The notes below the pieces were generated by a model. The model ran no database searches. It was not told the origin of the DNA and worked only from the letters and a program-made list of their open reading frames with translations. Shown here piece after piece: positions 54,824 through 64,000 of a stretch of DNA of 64,000 nt. Positions within the stretch are counted from its first letter, which is position 1. Each line of letters starts with the position of its first letter. Both the position numbers and the translations under genes were made by a program. This DNA comes from Turritopsis dohrnii (lineage: Eukaryota > Cnidaria > Hydrozoa > Anthoathecata > Oceaniidae), in assembly GCA_027922465.2 (NCBI GenBank), contig BQMF02000617.1, forward strand, positions 1 to 64,000, written 5' to 3'.

Positions 54824-57800
54824 TCATGGCTCCTCGTCAGGGATTGAACTTTCCTTATCGACAAGGAGTACTAATTTCGTTATTGGTCGCTTGTAGACAG
54901 TTCTGGTTCGACCAATCAGTACATCAACGAAACGAACTTGACCATTTGAATCAGGAAACGTGGTTACGACCTTTCCCAACGGCCAGTTATTTCTGACATC
55001 CATGAGTGTGTTATCCTTTAGCAGAACGATGTCGCCAATGGCGAAGTTACGTCTGAAGCTTGCCCATTTGGAACGTCGTTGCAACGATTGAAGATATTCT
55101 TTGCGCCACCTGCTCCAGAACTCATTAGCAATATGCTGTACTCTGCGCCAGCGTTTTCGAGAGTAGAGGTCGTCTGATGTGAAATTTCCTGGTGGTGGTA
55201 AGATGACTTTGCTCTTCATGGTAAGAAGATTGATTGGTGAGAGTGGCTGCTCACTGTTTGGGTCACTCACAGCTTCGGTGGTTAGGGGCCGTGAGTTGAT
55301 GATGGCTTCAACTTCAGTCATCAGCGTGCGAAGAGCTTCTGTGTCAAGACTTTGACCATGACATTTCATCAGTGAGGAGAGGATACTTCTAATGGTGCGG
55401 ATTTGGCGTTCCCAAACGCCGCCCATGTGACTCGATGCTGGTGGGTTGAAGTTCCACTTCCAATCAATATCGATACTAGTGAGAAAGTCAGCAATCCTGG
55501 TCTGGTCCAATTCTTGAATGGCTTGTTTCAGCTCTTTGTTAGCCCCAACAAAATTGGTTCCATTGTCAGAATAGAAGATGCGTGCCTGGCCTCTTCTTGC
55601 GATGAATCTTCTTAAAGCCAGGATGAATGTATCGGTCTCAAGATTGCTGGCGACTTCAAGATGTGAACCACGACAACCGAAGCAGGTGAAAATGACGCCA
55701 TAATTCTTCAACTCCTTTCGTCTCTCCTTAACGACAAAGGGTCCGAAGAAGTCCATACCAACGTACGTGAATGGTGGAGCCTCTTCAACACGTTCCCTTG
55801 GAAGATCTGACATGATTTGATAACCTGACTTCCCTCTGAGGCGTCTGCAGGTGACACAAGTGAAGATGATTCCACGAACAGCACTGTTTCCATTGACGAC
55901 CCAAAAGCCACGTGCACGAAGCTCGTTCAAGGTGTGGCCACGTCCTCTGTGACTTGACAATTCGTGGCACCAACGTATGATCATCACTGACAGCTTATGT
56001 TTCTTTGGCAGAAGAACTGGGTGCTTGGCGTTTTGATCCATCTCTGATCTCCGCAATCGGCCACCCACTCGTAAGAATCCATTCTCATCAATAAACGGGT
56101 TGAGATTGGCAATATTACTTCGAATTGGTTCCCCTTTCTTTAACGATGACAACTCGTAGTTAAAAGCAATTTTTTGCACGAATTGGATGATCTCCCCTCC
56201 AGCAGCTTGTATTTCGTCCACTGTGAGGTGCCTTTCAGTAATGCGTTTGTGGCCCTTCAACTTGTTCACGAAGCGTTTCACCCATGCTACGATTCGGCAT
56301 AGCTTTCTCCAGTTTGATTTACGATTGAGCAATTCTTCAAAGATGTGGTCTTGTGGAGTCGAAGATTTACCGACAACGTTGACCTTCTTCACTTCAGGGT
56401 CATCTGCTTGGATGATGCGTGGCTGATATTTTTGCTTCCATGTTGCTTCATGTTTCCAAAGGAAATCAGGACCATTGAACCATAAGTCAGCCTTTGTTTT
56501 GTTCGATACATCGATTCCTCTGGATGCAATGTCAGCGGGGTTTTCGGACGAACTGACATGGTACCAGTCGGCAACATTTGATGATTCTTTAATCCTTTCA
56601 ATTCGATTGGCAACAAAGGTCTTGAACCTTTTGGTGGTGTTCTGGAGGTAGCTCAGGACAATTTCACTGTCAGTCCAGAATGTTTCGTCAACGTCTTTCA
56701 GTCTCAGTTCGTGCTTCACTACGATCGACATCGTAGTTGACAATCTAGCTGCTGTTAACTCCAATCTGGGCATCGTTACGAACTTGATTGGACAGACCCG
56801 AGATTTGCCAAGTACCAATGCACAATGGACTTGACCTTCGTTGTTGACTTGTTGGATGTATGTTGCTTCTCCGTATCCTTTCTCCGATGCATCCCAAAAG
56901 TGGTGGAGTGTTTTCTCGACAGGAGTGAATCCTTTAGGCTTGAAGCATCGGTTTATGGATATCTCGTGAATTGATTGGAGCTGCTTGTACCATTTGATCC
57001 ATTCCTTGGCGATTTCCTGCGGAAGGTCGGTGTCCCAGCCTTGACGAAGTGCACACAACTGCTGCAGGATGAGACGTCCCTGGAGTAAAAATGGTGAAAT
57101 CAGCCCAAGTGGATCGTATATGCTGCTAAGTGTCGAGAGAATACCTCGTCGTGTGAGAGGCTTGTGAGCTGAGCTGATGATGAATTTGAAAGTGTCCGAT
57201 GAAAGGTTCCACAACACTCCCAGGGCACGATCAGTTTGGTCTCTCAGCAAGTCGACGTCCTTCGCTGACTCTGCAAGATCCTCCTTTGCGATGGTTTTCA
57301 AAACTGCGGTGCTGTTGCTGACAAACTAAGTGAGGTTGAATTTTCCTTCGTTGCACAAAGCTTTGACTTCCTTGGCGAATCGTATGGCTTCAGCTTCTTC
57401 ATCTTTCGATTCCAACATGTCATCCATAAAAAAGCTGTCGTTGATGGCCTTGCATACATCTTCCTTGTAGGTTTCTTTGTTGTCGATTGCCGTACTTTTC
57501 AGCGCGTAGTTACAGCAGCTTGGCGAGGAGGTTCCCCCGAACACATGGACGGTCATTTCATAATCTGAAGGTGGTTGTGTCGTATCATGTTGATCAAACC
57601 AAAGAAATCTCAGGAACGAGCGGTGTTTTTCTGGGACAAACACCTGGTAGAACATTGATTGAATGTCTGCCATGATGCCAATGTCTCCTCGACGAAATCT
57701 GCACAGAACTCCTACGAGTTTGTTTGTCAGGTCAGGTCCGCTGAGTAACTCTATGTTCAGGGAACGTCCTCGAAATTCGGCACCACAATCAAGCACGACT

Positions 57801-58813
57801 CGGACCTTGTTAGGCTTGTTCGGATTGTAGACACCATGGTGAGGTAGGTACCAAGTTTGCCCTGAGATGCCTTGGTTCGACGCTTTCCTTGCATATCCCT
57901 TCTCCAAAAGATTCTCCATGAAGGTTTTGTAGTGCTGTAGAAACTTAGGATCCTTGTCAAACCTTCGTTTTAGGTACTGGAGTCTCTTCTCAGCAACTGA
58001 GCGATTGTTTGGCAGATAAGGGTTGGTGGATTTAAACGGTAGTGGTAAACAGTAGTGTCCATTGACACGAGTGACTCCTTCATCCATGATCATTAAAAAC
58101 TTTTTCTCGTCTTCAGATAGTTGATCTTCTTCAGCGATTACGACAGAATGGTTCTCCACGAAGTCTGTGTTGTAGAGTTTGTCATACATCTCTTCAATGT
58201 CCCTTTCCTCAACCTCTTGCTGAAATTGTAGTCGGTGACAATGTTGTGGTTTCTCGTCAGTGATCGTCTGGATGGTGATTCTATTACAGCTGATCGACTT
58301 GCTCCCTTGTCCCTTGATTGGTCCGACAATGCACCATCCTAAAGCTGTTCGATATGCGTACGGTCCATTCAACTGACTCGGTATTACTTCGATTGGCTCG
58401 ATTGCCTTTAGACAGTCGGCTCCTATGAGAATTTCGACCTGGTTCGTGACTACTTCAGGAAGGTGTCGGATGATTGGATTGAGATGTTGCCATTGTTTGA
58501 CCTTCGACTTGGTGGCAACTTCTTCGGCATCAACTGGGAGTTCCTGTCTGGTGTATGCTTTTTCGATTTGAACTGACGATGATAATGGAGAGGTTGAAGA
58601 AGATAATGTAAGTCCTTTGATTATGGTTGATTTGATTCGTTCTTCACCACTGATCGTCTTTAATAATAGTGAGGTCGAACTGCCGGTTAGCCCCATACGA
58701 TTAGCTAAGCTGTTGGTGACAAAGGTAGCTTGACTGCAACTATCAAGCATTGCCAAGGCGACAGTAGGTCCATCACAGCTCTCGTGATAAACGTTGACTT
58801 CAACCACACACAT
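54824..58813 (-). pseudogene. pol: BEL/Pao pol: protease, RT, RNase H, integrase; one in-frame stop
   Basis: The first part (58813-57326, 495 aa) has the aspartic protease site LDSCSQ (residues 23-28) and reverse transcriptase motifs ending in FMDD (462-465). The second part (57301-54824, 825 aa) has RNase H motifs (WDASEKGYG, PRLELTAA, WTDSEIVL, NPADIASRG), an integrase zinc head (H...H, CVTC), the integrase triad (GMDFFGPF, YSDNGTNF, GGVWERQ) and a C-terminal DUF5641-type domain. Both parts are in one frame and are split only by an in-frame TAG at 57326-57328. Pol lies in a different frame from gag and its first ATG is 8 bases from the gag stop. Confidence 0.93.
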
Positions 58814-58821
58814 GCTGATGA

Positions 58822-60878
58822 TTACGTTACACCGGCGGCTGTGGAATCCTCCCCTTTTGGTTCGTTTTTGGATTCGTTTTTGAATTCGTTCTTGGTTTCT
58901 TTCTTAATATCTTCTGTGCTGATCTGTCTTTGGTACTTAAACTGGAATCCATGAAGAATTGTGGCGTGTTTTGCTCCACACACCTTGCAAACACGTCGGT
59001 TTCTGCAGGACTTGGCGTTGTGTTGAGAGCTCATCGGTTTCAGGCAACCAAAACAGAGTTTTTTGTCACGAATCACGTCACTTCTCTCGACAATTGACTT
59101 TGCCAAGATAAATGGACAATCTTCAGGATCATGGTTGTTGGAGCAAAACGGACAGTGTGGGTACGACAGATGGTTCTTTATCACTGATACCTTCAGTCGT
59201 CGTTCAGGTGGTCTGCTCGTACCTCCCTTTGAACTGCTTTGATTGATGGCGGCGCGTGAGTACATGGGGTCGTTAACCAAAATAGTCTCTTGTTCCAAGA
59301 ACGCGATGAAGTTTTTAAGATTCGGCTCCTTTAAAATTGAACGTCTTAGGATCATAACACGTCGGTTCCAACGATCCGCGGTTGATGGTGGTAGTTTTTC
59401 GACCAGCATCCTAATTGTTTCCGGCGTATCCAGGATATTAGAACCATCGCATTTGAAGCTTTGCCACCTGGTTACTTGGTTGAGGAAGTCTCGGAATCCT
59501 TTGGGTTTGCTGAATTGTAGATTTGGTAAACTTCTCAGCTCATTACTGTAAGTGGCGAGAACCAGGTGTGGGTCTCCAAAGCGCTCTTTCAGAAGCTTCC
59601 GGGCTGTTGCATATCCGGTGTCACTTGGGAGTTGAATGCGATGTCTTATGGTATCTCGTGCTTCACCCTCAGTGAATTTGATCAAACGTGTCAACCGACC
59701 TTGTGGATCATCGATTTTGCTCTCAACGACTTCCTCGAAGGTTGAAATGAAATAGAAGTATTCAGTTGGATTCCCACCAAACGCCTCGATGTCAACTTCC
59801 GGAGCTTGTTGTTGTTTCAGCATCTTCAAGAGAAGTTCGTTCACGTAGACTGGAGGTGTCGGTTCACGACCAATGGATGATGACGATACTGGTTCAGGAG
59901 CAGCATTGATGACGTCACGCTTTGTCGTTTGGGAGTGGACGATATTGTTGATCGGTTTAACTTGTTCAGGTTGAATGATTTCACTGATTTGATCAAGCTG
60001 TTCAAGTTTAATTGGCTGATCGAGTTGTTCAAGGTTTGAAATTGACTGATGATCGTCATTGGTCGTCGCCTCGATATGGTTCTGTCTCTGCTGGTCGCTT
60101 CCTGTCGCTGAAAGACTTTTTAGGACGCCAATGCGAGCCTTGGAAAGAGCGATCTCCTTCTTGTACTCAAGTCGCATACCTTGGTGAGTGTGTAGTTGCT
60201 GTACGTCAAGCAGCTCATTCTCAGTTTGCAGCTCGGGGATTCGTAGTTGTTCGTTGACCAACTGATCCTTGATTGAAGCAGCACTCCTTCTCGACGAAGA
60301 TGACGAAGATTTTGAGGATTTCGAGGATTTAGATGATTTGGATGATTTAGACGATCTGCTTCTCACACTGCGGGCATCATCCTTCCTCAACAGGCGGATA
60401 CAATCGTGTGCAGAACGTTTGGTGAGATTGATTTGTTCTTCAATGTTGTGGAACCAATCTTCGTCCGGTACCTTGTCATCGGCAATGAGCATGGCATTAT
60501 ACTTCAAGTGTGCTTTTTCGAAGAGGGAAGCTGTCTCGTTGTATTGCTGCCATTTTGAATGGATACCTCATCCAAAAGTGTGAGTGATTCTTTCAAAGAA
60601 CGTCCCCTTCGTTCGAGGCGTTTTTACAGTCTGTGTCGGTCATCGTACAAGGTGCGCAATTGGTAGGCTCGATCCTTCTTGGTAGGATTCCTATCTCGTC
60701 GAGGATACCTTCGGGTTGCAGCATCATCTTCATCACTGAAAACACTTGTGACGTCAGCAGCAACAGCTCCGAGTTGAGCATGTTCTTCAGGTGGGCGTTG
60801 TTTTGTCGAGATTCGGCCCTCAACGGCTTGTTCCTCCGAAATCGACATTTTGGAGAACGCTATTCGAACTTCGTCCAC
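58822..60878 (-). pseudogene. gag: BEL/Pao gag with nonsense codon and frameshift
   Basis: The main frame (60507-58822, 561 aa) holds a serine-rich tract (about residues 50-75, SKSSKSS repeats), a DUF1759-like capsid region (IEAFGGNPTEYFYFISTFEE, about 240) and Cys/His clusters (CPFCSNNHDPEDC, CFGCLKPMSSQHNAKSC, CKVCGAKHATILHG) that serve as nucleocapsid zinc knuckles. The natural N-terminus starts near 60878. It is cut off by a TAA at 60624-60626 and a frame change near 60557. Gag forms the particle that packages the RNA. Confidence 0.85.
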
Positions 60879-60921
60879 GATTACAATTATTGTTGGCCTA
60901 CGCCAATATATGTTTCACTTT

Positions 60922-61262
60922 TGTGGTTGCAGGGAATTTTGTTCAACGCTCAATATGAGGTGAAACATATATTGCATCCCTCTGGCTAACCACAAGTAGA
61001 AAAAATGAATATAAAAAAAAAATATTATAACATTTCAACAAATGTTATATACACTATTTGTTCACTACGAACGCAGAATTCAAGTGTGGAAAAAACGCGT
61101 GAAAAGCTGAAATAACCAAAGAAGCGTGCAGTGGGAGCAATTATCAAAAGGACAATACAATAAACTAGAGTTAACAAAGTAATAAAATACAACAACTAAC
61201 AAAAAGAAACAATTAACATGAAAGTAAATTAACACAAACGTAAAGGCTAATGAGCCGTTACA
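60922..61262 (-). repeat. 5' LTR of the BEL/Pao element
   Basis: 341 bp, nearly identical to the 3' LTR. Transcription in the minus direction would start here. Confidence 0.92.
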
Positions 61263-61267
61263 GACAA

Positions 61268-61942
61268 AATCTTTTTTCATTCTTATTTCAAAATGAAAAA
61301 AGCAGAAAAGTTATTACCATTTTGTGCTGACTCAGCCATTTTATAAAATTTTCGTATTATTATTAATTCACTAAAAGAAAAAGTAGTATTACACTTCCAA
61401 AAGACAACAGGAGGAATGTCCTGACTTTTGGTTCATGGTTTGTGCATGCAAGGACTATCTCATAGTAGACTCTAAAAATCCAAAGTAAGATGATATCTGT
61501 TTCCGGTGAACTGATAAAAAGCATGCACAACCCATGGTAACAGAGTACACGACGTGAACGTAAGTCAATGGGACTTGTAATCCACCTAAAAAAACAAATG
61601 TACAGAAACAAAATGTTTTTTAGGTAAAAAAGTTCAGTAACTACAAAAGCATATCATCTATTTTCAGCACTACCACAAAGTAATTGTCAGTGATTTAACA
61701 AAATAGCACCACTCAATCCACCACTACAGTTGAGCAACACAATGTCACATAGTTGGTATACCAAATTAGCCGAAAAGCCGCTTTTAGACAACTGCAATGA
61801 TAGTCACTCTCCAAATGAATGAGGATATCAAAATGCTCACCGGAAAAGCATTGTTTTCATTTCCGGTATTTTTGTAACTCACTCAACAATACAATACTTT
61901 TGTGGATATGAAAAGATGAAAGAAAAGATATGCAGAATTAAG
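61268..61942. other. region downstream of the Helitron helicase
   Basis: No clear features. It may be 3' non-coding Helitron DNA, continuing beyond the BEL insertion to the terminus at 52051. Confidence 0.35.
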
Positions 61943-64000
61943 TTACTGTAATACTTGTGAAAAGACAACATTTTGAGTATACATCTTTCCATTGATATAA
62001 CCTTGTTTCCCAGTAGCAGCAACTTTGATTTTCACATTATCAAATGCCTTTGCCCTGGAACATGCGACATATAGCTGACCGTGAGAAAAACACGGACTCT
62101 GCAAAAACAAACCAATTTTATTAAATGTTTGACCTTGACTCTTGTTAATAGTAAAAGAGTAGGCCAAACGGATAGGCAATTGTCTGCGTTTCAATATAAA
62201 AGGCATACCTGTATCTGAAGGTGACAGTTCAACCCTAGGGTATGAAAATGATTTCTCCAACTGCTGACCCTGTCAAAACTTCAGCTTTAATAAAATTGCC
62301 TGACAGTTCACGGATAATCAAGCGTGTGCCATTACAGAGACCCTTCCTGATATTAAGGTTCCTCAAGAGCATAATAATAGCCCCAACTTTAAGCTTCAAA
62401 CAATGAGGAGGCATACCTGACGGCATGATGCTATTTAAAAAATCAAGCGGATAATTTTGCTGCTCGTCTTCATCGTCACATACTGCCTCATCAGCACTGT
62501 AATAACAAACTGCATTTCCTGGCAATCTGTCCAACACCTCATTGTTAATGATTAACGATTGCTCGTTTGTTGGTGTCAAAATAGCTGTGGCGGCATATTC
62601 GTGAGGTTCCAATCCGTCATACATCACCGATATAATAGAAGTGTTTTGGGGAACAACGCAACAATCAGGGATTTCGACTGAGCCTTTAGCAGGTTCATTT
62701 AGTTTTGTTGGCAGTTCACCATTAACAAATTGTAATAGCCACGCACAGAGTTCTTGTTCTTCCGGCCTGGCTCTCATGTTCTCGGTAAGTAAGTACTTTA
62801 CCACTGATGCCCACAAAGCAGAACTTGTCAAGCAAACTTCAATAACATCAGTTGGTTTTGCCTTCTTCACAACTGGCAAACACTGACGAAAATCGCCACC
62901 CCACCAAAGTACCTTTCCACTGAAAAGTGCATCACTACCACAGATATCACGTAGTAATCTGTCCATAGCATGAAAAATGTGTGTATACACCATTGTAGCT
63001 TCATCAATCAGAAACAGGTCAATACTCCGAAGGTATTCTGCATGTTTAGATGTCAGGGTTATCTTACATACGCTGTTTTCTAAAACAGGAACAGGCAAAC
63101 GAAATAATGAATGCAATGTACATCCACCAGAGAGTAAGGTGGCTGCAATACCTGTATATGCAGCAGTTGCAACTTTCCAACCTCTGGCTCTACATGCTGC
63201 AATAACATAGTTATATGTAAAAGTTTTACCTGTGCCAGCTGGTCCATCCAGATAAAACAATGTTTCAAGTTGTGCGAAACCATTACGCACATTTGAAACA
63301 GCAGACAAAATTGCATCAGCCACAGCTACCTGCTGTTCATTAAGCTGAGGCCTTACCTGTTGTGCCCTGTCAATGTAAACATTTACATCCACTTCTTCCT
63401 CGGGGATCTGTTGAACCAACTCTGGAAGATAAAATTGAGTTAAGGACATACCGAATTGTTTGAGGACATTATCAATATAACCCAAAACCCTTTGTTCTGC
63501 TTGAGCAAGAGCTAATGTTCGAGTATAGTCCTCACACAGATGCTCCTTGAATGTATTCCACAACTGAAGGGGATTGGAGGGTTCGCAGTGTGTCAAAATC
63601 GTGACAAACAGCTGTCTCATCTGTTGGGGCATTTGAAATGTTGACGCCTCTTCCAATGTGTTATGCCACTCTTCATCATCTTGTAGAAGACCTCTGGCAA
63701 TACATGCTTCTCGGAATGTGTCGTAAACCACTCCATTGAAAGTACACAGATATTCCAATGATGTGGCACCTGGAACATGCAGCAACAAAACCCGAAGGAA
63801 AAAACGTTCTCCTTCTGATGGATGGGCATTGTATAATCGAGCGACAATCGGATCTAGAAATGTTTTAATTTCGTCATGCTCCAGACATTCATTAATCTCA
63901 ACATTAGCACGATTATGTCCTTTGTAAACGTATTTAAAGAGATATTTCACACTTTTTATCGTGGTACATGCTTCCAAATTTATGCGAGCATTGTATTTTT
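61943..64000 (-). pseudogene. Helitron RepHel, PIF1-like helicase half, frameshifted and cut by the window edge
   Basis: The frame enters from the right edge with KSVKYLFKYVYKG, the segment just after the Rep/HUH domain of Helitron proteins. The helicase follows: Walker A GPAGTGKT (residues 245-252 of the open frame from 63977), motif II FLIDEA (323-327), motif III GGDFRQ (360-365). The C-terminal motifs (FTINKSQGQTF, YVACSRAK) lie in the next frame (62260-61943), so there is a one-base frameshift near 62238. RepHel nicks and unwinds DNA for rolling-circle transposition. The Rep domain is outside the window. The frameshift probably inactivates this copy. Confidence 0.88.

Larger units (their letters stand above)
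54400..61262 (-). mobile_element. full-length BEL/Pao LTR retrotransposon
   Basis: Two LTRs (54400-54741 and 60922-61262; TGT...ACA) enclose gag and pol in the minus orientation. A 5-bp target duplication GACAA flanks the element (54395-54399 and 61263-61267). I count only about five or six differences between the LTRs over 342 bp, so insertion was fairly recent, yet gag and pol already carry stops and frameshifts. Confidence 0.95.

Noticed and set aside
60269..60583. 104-aa plus ORF with DDLDDL repeats
   Set aside because: It is the antisense reading of the serine-rich tract in gag.
1..64000. CRISPR arrays, bacterial operons, rRNA genes or intact tRNA genes
   Set aside because: None seen. 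The direct repeats lack regular unique spacers, and the only tRNA-like sequence is the SINE head at about 24630-24690.

Overview
The window is AT-rich eukaryotic (animal) DNA made almost entirely of transposable elements, nested in one another. The protein types, namely a Polinton with a SAP-headed polymerase, SWIM-YqaJ proteins, PIN/FEN-like nuclease proteins, HIRAN proteins, BEL/Pao, Penelope and abundant Helitrons, resemble what is common in cnidarian genomes. I infer a cnidarian, perhaps a hydrozoan, with moderate confidence. No conserved host gene is certain. The best candidate is a small three-exon gene at 42.56-43.17 kb.

Layout. 1-12.8 kb is a Polinton/Maverick (adintovirus-like) element that enters from the left edge. 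It has minor and major capsid genes (both broken), an A32/FtsK-type packaging ATPase, a minus-strand gene resembling the PP1-binding core of GADD34/CReP, a block of membrane and coiled-coil proteins, an rve integrase, a small SAP protein and a protein-primed DNA polymerase B (broken). No adenain-type protease is visible. 13.46-15.37 kb is a minus-strand non-autonomous Helitron. 15.97-17.5 kb is a decayed pogo/Tigger-like transposase. 18.36-25.13 kb is a huge inverted repeat: a Helitron has inserted in its left arm, and tandem Helitrons plus a tRNA-derived SINE in its right arm, so each arm serves as the empty-site control for the other.

27.21-34.10 kb is an element with about 140-bp inverted ends. 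It carries a decayed FEN1-like PIN nuclease gene whose intron is filled by a Helitron and whose right end is split by a Penelope-like element. 35.2-41.66 kb is bounded by about 150-bp inverted repeats and holds a SWIM-YqaJ nuclease pseudogene, a Helitron and a Merlin (ISXO2-like) transposase pseudogene, into which a PIF/Harbinger element with TTA duplications has inserted. 41.8-42.2 kb is a Penelope GIY-YIG fragment. 43.8-47.53 kb is a long Helitron with a second Helitron nested in it and a third joined head to tail. 50.09-51.57 kb is a short inverted-repeat element with a HIRAN-domain ORF. 54.40-61.26 kb is a full-length BEL/Pao retrotransposon with 5-bp target duplications. From 61.94 kb to the right edge is the helicase half of an autonomous Helitron.

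How the parts relate. The Polinton genes form a virus-like module for replication (PolB), integration, packaging and capsid building, with membrane proteins and a possible host-translation regulator. The many non-coding Helitrons could be mobilised in trans by a RepHel protein like the one at the right edge, but that copy is frameshifted. All calls come from reading motifs and repeats by eye; no alignment or database search was run.
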